NCBI RefSeq assembly: GCF_015910445.1
Contig: NZ_CP048882.1
Coordinates: forward strand, 4,092,001 to 4,156,000
Reading direction: 5' to 3'
DNA length: 64,000 nt
Origin: Streptomyces bathyalis
Lineage (GTDB): Bacteria; Actinomycetota; Actinomycetes; Streptomycetales; Streptomycetaceae
Part shown: positions 1-8,179 of the stretch, in pieces
How the letters are laid out: every line of letters begins with the position of its first letter
How positions within the stretch are numbered: position 1 is the first letter of the stretch
Program-made: the position numbers and the translations under genes
The notes under the pieces: model-generated
The model's database searches: none
What the model saw: only the letters and a program-made list of their open reading frames with translations
Told to the model about the DNA's origin: nothing

Positions 1-440
1 GGCCCCTGCTCCAGGTGCGATCCCCGTTGCCGCCGCCACACGTGCGGTCACGGTGTCCACCCGGTCGCCCCGCGGCCGTACCGCTTCCGCGAACGAGGCG
101 TCCTCGCCCAGGTCCAGCAGCAGCGGGCCGTTCCTCGTCAGCTCCGCGAGCCGTACGGGCCCCCGCCGCGTCCACGACGGACTCGGGTGCCCACGCGCCG
201 GTGAGCGGATGCACGTCGCTGTCCGCCCCCATGCCGTGGCGGACGTCCACGCCGCTCATCATGCCCGCGATGCGCCCGACGACGGGCTCCTCCAGCAGCC
301 CGCGCCGCCGACCGCCCCGGCATCAGCCCCGGGTACAGATCCCGCTCGGCGTCGGTGCCCGTGCGCTCGGCCACCGAGGCCGTGAACTCCGCCTCGACCC
401 CGCCGCCACCGCCCCACTCGCCCCAGCGGCCCCGTAACCC
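1..440 (-). pseudogene. Decayed C-terminal fragment of a FAD-dependent aromatic monooxygenase
   Basis: Reading the minus strand, a plausible protein can be followed only by changing frame twice. One frame gives LLEEPVVGRIAGMMSGVDV...HPLTGAWAPES (about 310 down to 160); a second gives VRLAELTRNGPLLLDLGED and GDRVDTVTARV (about 160 down to 10). The arrangement of an 'MMSGLDVRY...HPLxG' block, then 'xELxRxGxxLLDL', then 'DRVDxVxA' is typical of the C-terminal thioredoxin-like tail of PheA/TfdB-type FAD monooxygenases. The shifts lie near 305-315 and 155-165. The remainder would lie below position 1 (3' end) and the N-terminal FAD domain is missing. The family call is from pattern memory, and sequencing error in a GC-rich tract is possible. 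Confidence 0.4.
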
Positions 441-458
441 CTGGTAGTGGTGATGTCA

Positions 459-514
459 CCCCGATTCGGCGGGGGTGTCCCCGATTCGGAGCAACGCGCC
501 TCCTGTCCTAGACT
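459..514 (+). promoter_or_regulatory. purF promoter with tandem direct repeat; leaderless start
   Basis: A -10-like hexamer TAGACT (509-514) sits 7 nt before the GTG at 522, the spacing expected of a leaderless Streptomyces transcript. Two identical copies of CCCCGATTCGG (459-469 and 479-489) lie just upstream, 20 bp apart, so on the same helix face. They could bind an activator or repressor of purine synthesis; that role is inference. Confidence 0.5.
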
Positions 515-521
515 CGTTCTC

Positions 522-2123
522 GTGCCACGTGGTGACGGACGACTAAGTCACGATCTGCTTCCCTCCGAGAAGGGCCCCCAGGACGCATGCGGCGTCTTCG
601 GAGTCTGGGCCCCCGGGGAAGAGGTCGCGAAGCTCACGTATTTCGGTCTGTACGCGCTGCAGCACCGCGGTCAGGAGTCCGCGGGCATCGCAGTCAGCAA
701 CGGCTCGCAGATCCTTGTCTTCAAGGACATGGGCCTTGTCTCGCAGGTCTTCGACGAGACCTCCCTCGGCTCCCTCCGCGGCCACATCGCCGTGGGTCAC
801 GCCCGCTACTCGACGACGGGCGCGTCCGTGTGGGAGAACGCCCAGCCCACCTTCCGTGCCACCGGGCACGGTTCGATCGCGCTGGGCCACAACGGCAACC
901 TGGTCAACACCGTCGAACTCGCGGACCTCGTCGCCCAGCAGTCGACGGGCAGCAACGGCCGTGCCTCGCGCGTCGCGGCCACCAACGACACCGACCTGGT
1001 GACCGCCCTCCTCGCAGGCCAGACCGACGACGACGGCAATCCCCTCACCGTCGAGCAGGCGGCTCCCGTCGTGCTGCCCCAGGTGAAGGGCGCCTTCTCC
1101 TTCGTCTTCATGGACGAGCAGACCCTCTACGCCGCGCGCGACGCCCAGGGCGTGCGCCCCCTCGTCCTCGGCCGGCTGGAGCGCGGCTGGGTCGTCGCGA
1201 GCGAGACGTCGGCGCTGGACATCGTGGGCGCGAGCTTCATCCGCGAGGTCGAGCCGGGCGAGATGATCGCCGTCGACGAGGACGGCCTCCGCTCCACCCG
1301 GTTCGCGGAAGCGAAACCCAAGGGCTGCGTCTTCGAGTACGTCTACCTGGCCCGTCCGGACACCGACATCGCCGGGCGGAACGTTTATCTCTCCCGCGTG
1401 GAGATGGGCCGCAAGCTCGCCGCGGAGGCGCCCGCCCCCGACGCCGACCTGGTCATAGCGACACCGGAGTCCGGCACCCCCGCCGCGATCGGTTACGCCG
1501 AGGCGAGCGGCATCCCCTACGGCAGCGGCCTGGTCAAGAACAGCTACGTGGGCCGCACGTTCATCCAGCCGAGCCAGACGATCCGGCAGCTCGGCATCCG
1601 TCTGAAGCTCAATCCGCTGAAGGAGGTCATCAGCGGCAAGCGCCTCGTGGTCGTGGACGACTCGATCGTCCGCGGCAACACCCAGCGCGCCCTGGTGCGG
1701 ATGCTGCGCGAGGCGGGTGCGGCCGAGGTCCATGTGCGGATCTCGTCCCCGCCCATCAAGTGGCCGTGCTTCTTCGGCATCGACTTCGCCACCCGCGCCG
1801 AGCTGATCGCGAACGGCCTGACCGTCGACGAGATCGGCAAGTCCCTGGGTGCGGACTCCCTGGCGTACATCTCCATCGACGGCATGACCGAGGCGACGAC
1901 TATCCCCAAGTCGCAGCTGTGCCGCGCCTGTTTCGACGGCGAGTACCCGATGCCGCTGCCCGACCCCGAGCTGCTGGGCAAGCACCTGCGCGAACCGGAC
2001 GCGACGGGCGCCGGGCACGCGGCCGGCGAACCGGGCACCGAGCGGGCCTCCGTGCCCGATGTCGACGGCGTGGGCAGCCTCACCGCGGGCGTCGGCGGCA
2101 CCGATGCCCTGCGACGCCCGTAG
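522..2123 (+). CDS. purF: Amidophosphoribosyltransferase (glutamine PRPP amidotransferase)
   Basis: Catalyses the first committed step of de novo purine synthesis, making phosphoribosylamine from PRPP and glutamine in the cytoplasm. The N-terminal Ntn-glutaminase domain starts at DACGVFG; Cys23 is the expected nucleophile after removal of a 22-residue propeptide. The C-terminal phosphoribosyltransferase domain has the PRPP loop VVVDDSIVRGNT. Cysteines in KGCVFEY, KWPCFFG and QLCRACFDG match the four [4Fe-4S] ligands of the Bacillus-type enzyme. The product is 533 aa. The GTG at 522 is preferred over upstream in-frame starts because it gives the family N-terminus VPRGDGRLSHDLLP and lies 7 nt after a TAGACT -10 box. 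purM follows after 76 bp, probably in the same operon. Confidence 0.96.
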   Translation: MPRGDGRLSHDLLPSEKGPQDACGVFGVWAPGEEVAKLTYFGLYALQHRGQESAGIAVSNGSQILVFKDMGLVSQVFDETSLGSLRGHIAVGHARYSTTGASVWENAQPTFRATGHGSIALGHNGNLVNTVELADLVAQQSTGSNGRASRVAATNDTDLVTALLAGQTDDDGNPLTVEQAAPVVLPQVKGAFSFVFMDEQTLYAARDAQGVRPLVLGRLERGWVVASETSALDIVGASFIREVEPGEMIAVDEDGLRSTRFAEAKPKGCVFEYVYLARPDTDIAGRNVYLSRVEMGRKLAAEAPAPDADLVIATPESGTPAAIGYAEASGIPYGSGLVKNSYVGRTFIQPSQTIRQLGIRLKLNPLKEVISGKRLVVVDDSIVRGNTQRALVRMLREAGAAEVHVRISSPPIKWPCFFGIDFATRAELIANGLTVDEIGKSLGADSLAYISIDGMTEATTIPKSQLCRACFDGEYPMPLPDPELLGKHLREPDATGAGHAAGEPGTERASVPDVDGVGSLTAGVGGTDALRRP

Positions 2124-2199
2124 CGGGGCCGCCCGTGCCGGCCCGCATTCCCGCAGCCTCCCGCCCGCATGCCCCCACGACCTGAGAGAGCCGACCAAG

Positions 2200-3279
2200 A
2201 TGCCTGCCGAGCCTGCTGAATCTTCCGGCGCGACCTACGCGGCCGCCGGCGTGGACATCGAGGCCGGCGACCGCGCCGTCCAGCTCATGAAGGAGTGGGT
2301 GAAGAAGGCCCAGCGCCCCGAGTCGGTGGGCACGCTCGGCGGCTTCGCCGGGCTCTTCGACGCATCCGTGCTCAAGCGCTACGAGCGGCCCCTGCTGGCC
2401 TCTGCCACCGACGGCGTCGGCACGAAGGTCGCCATCGCTCAGCGCATGGACCAGCACGACAGCATCGGCCACGACCTGGTGGCGATGGTCGTTGACGACC
2501 TGGTGGTCTGCGGCGCCGAACCGCTCTTCATGACGGACTACATCTGCGTCGGCAAGGTCGTCCCCGAGCGCGTCGCCCAGATCGTCAAGGGCATCGCCGA
2601 GGGCTGCGTCCTGGCGGGCTGCGCCCTCGTCGGCGGTGAGACCGCCGAGCACCCGGGCCTCCTCGGCCCCGACGAGTACGACGTCGCGGGCGCCGGCACC
2701 GGCGTCGTCGAGGCCGATGCGGTGCTGGGCGCGGATCGTATCCGTACGGGGGACGCCGTGATCGCCATGGCTTCCTCCGGCCTTCACTCGAACGGGTACT
2801 CGCTGGTCAGGCATGTGCTCTTCGAGCGGGCGGGCTGGGCCGTGGAGAGGCACGTCCCGGAGTTCGGGCGCACGCTCGGCGAGGAACTGCTGGAGCCCAC
2901 CAAGATCTACTCGCTGGACTGCCTCGCCCTGACGCGTACGGCGCAGGTGCATGCCTACTCGCACATCACCGGCGGTGGACTCGCGGGCAACCTCGCGCGG
3001 GTGGTGCCCGACGAACTGCAGGCGCACGTCGACCGCGGGACGTGGACGCCGGGTGCCGTGTTCGACCTGGTCGGCCGGGCCGGGGACATCGAGCGCCGTG
3101 AACTGGAGAGCGCCCTGAACATGGGCGTCGGCATGGTCGCCGTCGTGCCGCAGGAGTCGGTAGAGGTGGCGCTCGCCACCCTCACCGACCGCGGAGTCGA
3201 AGCCTGGGTGGCGGGGGAGATCACTGAACGCCCGGCGGGCGGGGAAGCGGTGACGCTCACAGGTGACTATGCAGCGTGA
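2200..3279 (+). CDS. purM: Phosphoribosylformylglycinamidine cyclo-ligase (AIR synthase)
   Basis: Converts FGAM to AIR with ATP, step five of de novo purine synthesis. At 359 aa it has family length. Recognisable blocks are GGFAGLFD, the ATDGVGTKV nucleotide/substrate segment, VGGETAEHPG, SSGLHSNGYSLVR and ITGGGLAGNLARV. The ATG at 2200 is preceded by a GAGAG Shine-Dalgarno-like stretch about 10 nt upstream, and MPAEPAESSGATYAAAGVDIEAGDRAV matches the usual Streptomyces start region. It lies 76 bp after purF in the same direction and ends before a strong hairpin, so purF-purM looks like a two-gene transcript. Confidence 0.96.
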   Translation: MPAEPAESSGATYAAAGVDIEAGDRAVQLMKEWVKKAQRPESVGTLGGFAGLFDASVLKRYERPLLASATDGVGTKVAIAQRMDQHDSIGHDLVAMVVDDLVVCGAEPLFMTDYICVGKVVPERVAQIVKGIAEGCVLAGCALVGGETAEHPGLLGPDEYDVAGAGTGVVEADAVLGADRIRTGDAVIAMASSGLHSNGYSLVRHVLFERAGWAVERHVPEFGRTLGEELLEPTKIYSLDCLALTRTAQVHAYSHITGGGLAGNLARVVPDELQAHVDRGTWTPGAVFDLVGRAGDIERRELESALNMGVGMVAVVPQESVEVALATLTDRGVEAWVAGEITERPAGGEAVTLTGDYAA

Positions 3280-3387
3280 CTCCGGCGACGGCGGTGAACC
3301 GGGTGGAAGCGAAGACCACGCAGTCCTCCCGGAACCGTCGCGGGCGTTGATACCAGCCGCACGCGCACTTCCTGGAACAGCACAGAA

Positions 3388-3413
3388 CCCGGTCCGGCAT
3401 CAGCCGGACCGGG
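3388..3413. terminator. Bidirectional terminator hairpin between purM and DUF3073 gene
   Basis: Perfect 11-bp stem CCCGGTCCGGC / GCCGGACCGGG with an ATCA loop, between two convergent genes. No long T-run, as is common in Streptomyces. Confidence 0.75.
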
Positions 3414-3429
3414 CAGGGATCTGTGGACG

Positions 3430-3681
3430 TCAGCTCCGGCGCCGTTGCGCCGAAGAGTCGGAGGACTCGCCCTCGTCCTCCTCGTCGTTGTACACGTCCG
3501 CGTACTGTGCGTACGGGTCGTCGTCACGCTCATCGTCCTCGAAGCGGTCGCCGTTCGGCGGCTCGTTCGAGGTCGATGCGCCCAGCTCCTCAGCCAGGCG
3601 CGACAGGTCCGTCCCACCGCTGTTGTACTTCAGCTGGCGGGCGACCTTCGTCTGCTTGGCCTTGGCCCGGCCGCGCCCCAT
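3430..3681 (-). CDS. DUF3073 family small acidic/basic protein
   Basis: An 83-residue actinobacterial protein of unknown function. The basic N-terminus MGRGRAKAKQTKVARQLKY is the family hallmark. It is followed by an SGGTDLSRLAEELG helix, a long acidic stretch rich in Asp/Glu/Tyr (DRFEDDERDDDPYAQYADVYNDEED) and a basic end QRRRS. GAGGGGG lies about 7 nt before the ATG. It sits between purM and vdh on the minus strand, as in other Streptomyces. The charge segregation suggests nucleic-acid or protein binding, but no activity can be assigned. Confidence 0.9.
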   Translation of the reverse strand: MGRGRAKAKQTKVARQLKYNSGGTDLSRLAEELGASTSNEPPNGDRFEDDERDDDPYAQYADVYNDEEDEGESSDSSAQRRRS

Positions 3682-3912
3682 GGCTCGACCCCCTCAACGA
3701 CGGGGCTCGACGGCCCCAGAGTCTTGACACGCGTTCACAATTCAGAGCGGACCCTCGAAGGAGAGACCGGCCCGTAGGGCTTCAACGGTACCTGCTTCCG
3801 TGGCCGTACGGTACGCCGCCCGCACGACACGGCCGCCGGCAGACGCGTCCGGTGGCTCTCTCTTCGCTGGTCAGCTCTCATTTTACCGTGCGTCCGAGTG
3901 TCGACCCGCCGA

Positions 3913-3931
3913 GGGGTCGTGAGAAGACCCC
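3913..3931 (-). terminator. Hairpin downstream of vdh
   Basis: GGGGTC (3913-3918) pairs with GACCCC (3926-3931) across GTGAGAA, just beyond the vdh stop on the minus strand. Short, so only a moderate candidate. The 250-bp gap up to the DUF3073 start otherwise holds that gene's promoter region. Confidence 0.4.
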
Positions 3932-3939
3932 CGACGGGC

Positions 3940-5115
3940 TCAGCTTCCGGACTCCTCGGAGCCTTCACCGTCCGGCCTGCCGCTCGCCATACGCATCTCG
4001 GCGATCCGGTCCGCGGCCGCGGCGGGCGGTACGCCGTCCGTCGTGGCACGTTCGAAGATCGAAAGCGTGGTGTCGAAGATCTTTGCAGCCTTTGCTTTGG
4101 CACGTGCGAAGTCGAAGCCGAGGAGCTCGTCCGCGACCTGGATCACGCCGCCCGCGTTCACGACGTAGTCCGGCGCGTAGAGGATCCCGCGGTCGGCGAG
4201 ATCCTTCTCGACGCCCGGGTGGGCCAGCTGGTTGTTGGCGGCCCCGCACACGGCCTTGGCGGTCAGGACCGGCACGGTCTTGTCGTCCAGCGCGCCACCG
4301 AGGGCGCAGGGCGCGTAGACGTCGAGCCCGGCGAAGCGGACCAGCGCGGCGGCGTCCGCGACGGCCTCGACATCCGGGTGCGAGGAGCGCACCCGCTCGA
4401 TCGTCTCCGGGCGCACGTCCGTGACCACGACGCGTGCGCCGTCCTCCAGCAGGTGCTCCACCAGGTGGTGGCCGACCTTGCCGACCCCCGCGATGCCGAC
4501 CGTACGGCCGCGGAGCGTGGGAGCCCCCCACAGGTGCTGTGCGCTGGCGCGCATGCCCTGGAAGACGCCGTAGGCGGTGAGCACCGAGGAGTCGCCCGCT
4601 CCGCCCCGCTCGGGGGAGCGTCCCGTCGTCCAGGGGCACTCACGGGCGATGACGTCCATGTCCTGCACGTACGTGCCGACGTCGCATGCCGTGACGTAGC
4701 GGCCTCCGAGGGAGGCGACGAAGCGGCCGTAGGCGAGGAGCAGCTCCTCCGTCTTGACCTTCTCGGGGTCGCCGATGATCACGGCCTTGCCGCCGCCGTG
4801 GGGGAGGCCGGCCATCGCGTTCTTGTACGACATGCCGCGAGCGAGGTTCAGCGCGTCCATGAGCGCGGCTTCCTCGGGCTGCTCGTGCCCCGAGTAGGCG
4901 TGGAACCTCGTCCCGCCCAGGCCGGGGCCGAGAGCGGTGGAGTGGAGGGCGATGACCGCCTTCAGACCGCTGGCGCGGTCCTGGCACAGCACGACTTGCT
5001 CGTGCCCGCCGAGCTCGGACCGGAAGAGAGTCCGCAGAATCCCTGTGCCGCTGGCTCCGTCGGCGCTGATGGTGGGCGCCGGGGTGTGCTGCGGGGAGGG
5101 ACGTACGTCAGCCAC
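3940..5115 (-). CDS. vdh: Valine (branched-chain/phenylalanine-type) dehydrogenase
   Basis: NAD-dependent oxidative deamination of valine and other branched-chain amino acids. In Streptomyces this opens valine catabolism and supplies acyl-CoA precursors for polyketides. The 391-aa protein has the Glu/Leu/Phe/Val dehydrogenase pattern: GGTRF, then substrate lysine in SYKNAMAGLPHGGGK (Lys98) and catalytic Lys110, the TACDVGT loop, a Rossmann glycine motif GIAGVGKVG near 200, and the CGAANNQL and NAGGVI blocks. The N-terminus before GILRTLFRS is about 25 residues longer than I remember for S. coelicolor Vdh, so a later start is possible. It is divergent from the next conserved gene, with a 220-bp shared promoter region. 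Confidence 0.93.
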   Translation of the reverse strand: MADVRPSPQHTPAPTISADGASGTGILRTLFRSELGGHEQVVLCQDRASGLKAVIALHSTALGPGLGGTRFHAYSGHEQPEEAALMDALNLARGMSYKNAMAGLPHGGGKAVIIGDPEKVKTEELLLAYGRFVASLGGRYVTACDVGTYVQDMDVIARECPWTTGRSPERGGAGDSSVLTAYGVFQGMRASAQHLWGAPTLRGRTVGIAGVGKVGHHLVEHLLEDGARVVVTDVRPETIERVRSSHPDVEAVADAAALVRFAGLDVYAPCALGGALDDKTVPVLTAKAVCGAANNQLAHPGVEKDLADRGILYAPDYVVNAGGVIQVADELLGFDFARAKAKAAKIFDTTLSIFERATTDGVPPAAAADRIAEMRMASGRPDGEGSEESGS

Positions 5116-5338
5116 GGTGGTGACTCCTGATGTCGGGTTGTACGCCCTCTTGGTCGCCGTCCGGGCTTGTGGCGAGGACGGCGGGGAGGGCCGGTCGACA
5201 GCAGGGTACGACCTGCGCGCGGCCGGATCGTTGCGGTGCCACGATCGGTGGTAGTCAACTGTCCTCGGGGCCCGCCCGGCAGGGCGCGGGCCGGGGCTCC
5301 TGCCGGAGCCGTCTTTCCCGAAATCTGGAGGAGAACGC

Positions 5339-6214
5339 GTGGGTCACCAGGCGTCGGTCATCGTCCCGTACGCGGCGTATCTGCGGGTGTACGAGCCACT
5401 GGCCGCGTTTCCCGAACCGGAGCGGGCGCACTGGGTGCGGTACGCGAAGCGGGACCGGGTGCCCACCGCCCAGGACGAGTTGAGGCGTTCGCTGGCCGAT
5501 CTGCTTCCCGTGCCGCCGGTGGCCGTGCCCGTGCGCGAGAGCGCGGACGCCTTCGTGGCGGAGGTGGACGGAGTGGTCTGCGTCTGCCCCTGGCGGACCC
5601 GGCTGCGCGGCTGGCAGGCGCTTGCGGCCCTGACCCAGGCGGCGGGCGAACAGGAGGTCGCGATGCCGCAGACGGTGCTGGACGCGGCCGTGCCGCCGGT
5701 CGTCCGCCGGCAGGCCGCCGCGGACTATGAGCGCTGGTTGACCCGCAATCCCGATGCCCGTCCGTGGATCCGCACGGCGCTTTGGCACGTGCCCGTGCGA
5801 TGGTTCGTTCTTTTTTCTTCGGAAGAGAAAGAGTTTGCGAAGCCCGGAAGCGGTGAGGAGAGCGTTCAGCAGTCCGTCCTCCGCTATCGCACCCCGATGG
5901 TGCAGGCGAGGCGCCGCCTCGCTCGTGGCCTGAAGGTTCTCCGCGAGGAGTTGGAGGAGGGGCCGCTCGTCGACGGCCTGGTCGACGTGGGCCGATGGCT
6001 GGAGGAATTCCATCCCCGGTCCCTCGTCGAACTGGACTACGGCGGTCTGGCGCACGCGATCTCTGAGGAGCAGCTTGCCGACGACGACTCCGCCGCGGAC
6101 GTGGCGGAGGGCATCGCGGCACTGCGCGCAGGGGACGGGGAGCGGGCCGGCGTCGCCTACGAGCGGCTCACGGACCGCTGGCGGGCTGTGAGAGAACTGC
6201 AGTTCGCCAACTGA
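5339..6214 (+). CDS. Conserved hypothetical protein upstream of bldC
   Basis: A 291-residue protein without signal peptide or membrane segments, starting at a GTG preceded by GGAGGAG. Sequence features are a conserved start (GHQASVIVPYAAYLRVYEPL), a central linker with a short acidic/basic patch (SSEEKEFAKPGSGEE, about 160-175), and a C-terminal part (VLRYRTPMVQARRRLARGLKVLREEL...LVELDYGGLAHA) that suggests a helical fold ending in tetratricopeptide-like helices. The same gene is commonly found between vdh and bldC in Streptomyces. No catalytic motif is visible and I do not assign a function. Confidence 0.85.
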   Translation: MGHQASVIVPYAAYLRVYEPLAAFPEPERAHWVRYAKRDRVPTAQDELRRSLADLLPVPPVAVPVRESADAFVAEVDGVVCVCPWRTRLRGWQALAALTQAAGEQEVAMPQTVLDAAVPPVVRRQAAADYERWLTRNPDARPWIRTALWHVPVRWFVLFSSEEKEFAKPGSGEESVQQSVLRYRTPMVQARRRLARGLKVLREELEEGPLVDGLVDVGRWLEEFHPRSLVELDYGGLAHAISEEQLADDDSAADVAEGIAALRAGDGERAGVAYERLTDRWRAVRELQFAN

Positions 6215-6753
6215 CAACGCGGGTTCGGTCCGTGGGGTTCACGTACGTGGTTGTGTTCGTGAACTGAACGCGGTCCGGGGCCTACGGGGTGGTGCACGTC
6301 ACGGACCTCCAGGACCAAGGTCCCGAAAGGGGCCAAAGCCTCAAGCGTGACGGACAGCACTTTCTTGGGCCTTGCTCTCAGAGCACTCCCTCGTGTCAAA
6401 ATAGGACAAGGAGTTCGACGGGGGCTCCTTCCATCCAACTGTGGCCGGAAAGATCGGTATTGCCCACCTTGGTGGGGCTGATGCCAGTAAGTCACCCTGT
6501 GACTGATCGTCACGATGGGGTGACTGTCCGCTATGGGCTGGTCCATCGGCATCCGTTGAGGTTCACCACCTCAGAGGGCAATTCCATCGGTTTGGCCGAC
6601 GTGGCTGGACAGATGGTGTAGTTGTAGTGCCGAGGACAAGCCGTTCGTCCTATAACCGACTCGGCTCGCGTACGTCCATATCGGGCGGCGTGGGCCAAGG
6701 TGCAGAATTTTGGGAAAGAACCGTAAGGTTCGGTTCCTTCGAGGAGGCCGCTC
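6215..6753 (+). promoter_or_regulatory. Long (539 bp) leader/promoter region of bldC
   Basis: No credible gene on either strand. Local G+C is lower than in flanking genes. It holds dyads such as CAGTAAGTCACCCTGTGACTG (6485-6505) and, directly before the ribosome site, GAACCG (6718-6723) and CGGTTC (6731-6736), which can pair and place the GAGGAGG site (6740-6747) at a stem base. Such a leader suggests transcriptional and possibly translational control of bldC. Confidence 0.5.
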
Positions 6754-6960
6754 ATGACCGCTCGCACCCCTGATGCCGAGCCGCTGTTGACCCCAGCGGA
6801 GGTTGCCACGATGTTCCGCGTGGACCCGAAGACGGTCACACGCTGGGCAAAGGCAGGCAAGCTCACGTCGATCCGCACGCTCGGCGGTCATCGCCGATAC
6901 CGCGAGGCGGAGGTGCGCGCACTGCTGGCGGGCATCCCGCAGCAGCGCAGTGAAGTTTGA
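6754..6960 (+). CDS. bldC: BldC, MerR-like DNA-binding developmental regulator
   Basis: A 68-residue protein that is essentially a single winged helix-turn-helix of the MerR superfamily: LLTPAEVATMFRVDPKTVTRWAKAGKL, followed by the wing TLGGHRRYREAEV. It lacks the coiled-coil and effector domain of classical MerR proteins. BldC of Streptomyces binds head-to-tail on direct repeats and holds back entry into development and antibiotic production. GAGGAGG lies 6-13 nt before the ATG. The neighbouring vdh and hrpA genes match the conserved chromosomal context. Confidence 0.97.
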   Translation: MTARTPDAEPLLTPAEVATMFRVDPKTVTRWAKAGKLTSIRTLGGHRRYREAEVRALLAGIPQQRSEV

Positions 6961-7065
6961 TCAGGCGAAATAACTGCATATCCGGGCGCATTCGGGGCCC
7001 TCATCCCCGATCGACGCCCAAGGCAACAGACATCAGGCCGCTGTCCCCAACGGCGCTTGATCGTT

Positions 7066-7104
7066 GATCGCGCTGGACTCCGCCGGGTCCGGCGCGATCT
7101 TTTT
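7066..7104 (+). terminator. Intrinsic terminator downstream of bldC
   Basis: GATCGCGC (7066-7073) pairs with GCGCGATC (7092-7099), with an inner GGAC/GTCC stem, followed directly by TTTTT (7100-7104). This is the clearest rho-independent terminator in the window, about 105 bp after the bldC stop. Confidence 0.85.
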
Positions 7105-7538
7105 GTGCCCGGATCGGCCGTGTCCGGACTGGTCGTGCCCGGATCTGCCGCATCCGGACGGACCCGCCGGCGAGCGGGAACCGCATGGTCGGAGGCGTCC
7201 GACTGGTGCCGCGGGAGGGGGAGTTGGTGCCCGGGCTACGCCTCGTGCGGACCGCCGCGGACACCAATGGGGCGTAGTGCAATTGCACATATTAAATTGG
7301 CGGGTGGTGAGAAGGGCGTAAGTTCCCCCACATCCGGAACAGAGTCGGTGACTCCTGTCACATCGGATGCCGGTTGTGGAGAACGATCACTCTCCGATAT
7401 TGCGACGGGCTCCAGGGCCCGGTTCGCTGCAGCTTCACAGCACATCACCGAACGCCCTTATGCGGAACGGGCGTTGACTAGTTGGACGCGGCCGGCGCAT
7501 GCGCCGGGCCGGCGCGGGACCCGCCGTGGTCCTTCGGC
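7105..7538. other. Non-coding stretch after bldC terminator
   Basis: Open frames on both strands are low-complexity shadows. Near 7105-7165, variants of the word GTGCCCGGATC/CATCCGGAC recur at short intervals, giving a repetitive feel. From about 7275 there is a more AT-rich patch (TTGCACATATTAAATTGGCG) that could hold a promoter. Nothing firmer can be supported. Confidence 0.4.
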
Positions 7539-7715
7539 TCACTCCCTGGGTCCGCCCGCGGGCTCCTGTGCAGTGTGCTCCATCGCCAGGCGCAGCAGCC
7601 TGTGGCAGACGGGGCAGTGGCGCGTCACATGCCGGTAGCGGGTGGCTGCCGCCAGGTGAGCACGCAGGAGGGCCCTCGTCTCATGTGGCCGAGAGTCGCG
7701 CGGAGTTGTCCCCAT
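7539..7715 (-). CDS. DUF6274 family small protein
   Basis: A 58-residue protein with the conserved core HETRALLRAHLAAATRYRHVTRHCPVCHRLLRLAME, which contains a CPVC pair and nearby histidines suggestive of metal binding. The family is, as far as I recall, restricted to Streptomyces relatives and often sits beside bldC. The chosen ATG (7713-7715) is preceded by GGGAGGTGG at good spacing; the frame remains open upstream but without coding character. Function unknown. Confidence 0.75.
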   Translation of the reverse strand: MGTTPRDSRPHETRALLRAHLAAATRYRHVTRHCPVCHRLLRLAMEHTAQEPAGGPRE

Positions 7716-7941
7716 TGATGCTCCACCTCCCTTTCGAGAAGTACCGGCCGGACGGTTCGCCGTCAAGGAATCCGGACGGGGGCGCACGGAGCATCGGGCA
7801 CGGCGCACGGACTGCCTGGGGAGACGCTGAGAGCGCCTGTGACGGCCCGGGCGGGACTGACGGGGCGTCAGTGGCCGGGCTCGTCGTGGAGCCGTCCACG
7901 CGCCCTCAGAGCGCCGCTCAGGCGGTTCCGTCCCTCTGCAA

Positions 7942-7989
7942 CAGCGCCGCAGCCCGCCCCCCTGTGTACGGGGACGGGCCGCGGCGCTG
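7942..7989 (-). terminator. Terminator hairpin downstream of tRNA-Asp
   Basis: CAGCGCCGC (7942-7950) pairs with GCGGCGCTG (7981-7989), extended inwards by GCCCG/CGGGC and CCCC/GGGG. It lies 25 bp beyond the tRNA 3' end in its direction of transcription. Confidence 0.7.
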
Positions 7990-8013
7990 ACTCGATCTTC
8001 TTCTGTTCCTCTG

Positions 8014-8088
8014 CGGTCCTGACGGGATTTGAACCCGCGGCCTCCACCTTGACAGGGTGGCGAGCACTCCAAACTGCTCCACAGGACC
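8014..8088 (-). tRNA. tRNA-Asp (GTC)
   Basis: The reverse complement folds as a cloverleaf: acceptor GGTCCTG/CAGGACC, D arm GGAGCAGTTTGG, anticodon loop CTGTCAA (anticodon GTC), T arm with GGTTCAAATCC. The 3' CCA is not encoded. The sequence is identical to the second tRNA-Asp at 23609-23683, while the flanks differ. Confidence 0.95.
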
Positions 8089-8179
8089 TTGCGTGCACCC
8101 GGCGAGCAGGCGCGACCGAGACTCTACAGCAGCCCGCCGAGCGGCGCGAACTCACGTTGTGCGACGGGCTCGTCACCGC

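Noticed and set aside
447..521. Upstream in-frame extension of purF starting at 447
   Set aside because: The extra 25 residues have no family similarity, would cover the promoter and direct repeats, and would lengthen the propeptide before the catalytic Cys beyond that of known enzymes.
7057..7638. 193-codon open frame after bldC
   Set aside because: It begins inside the bldC terminator, has repetitive Gly/Ser/Arg composition and no ribosome site, and overlaps the better supported DUF6274 gene on the other strand.
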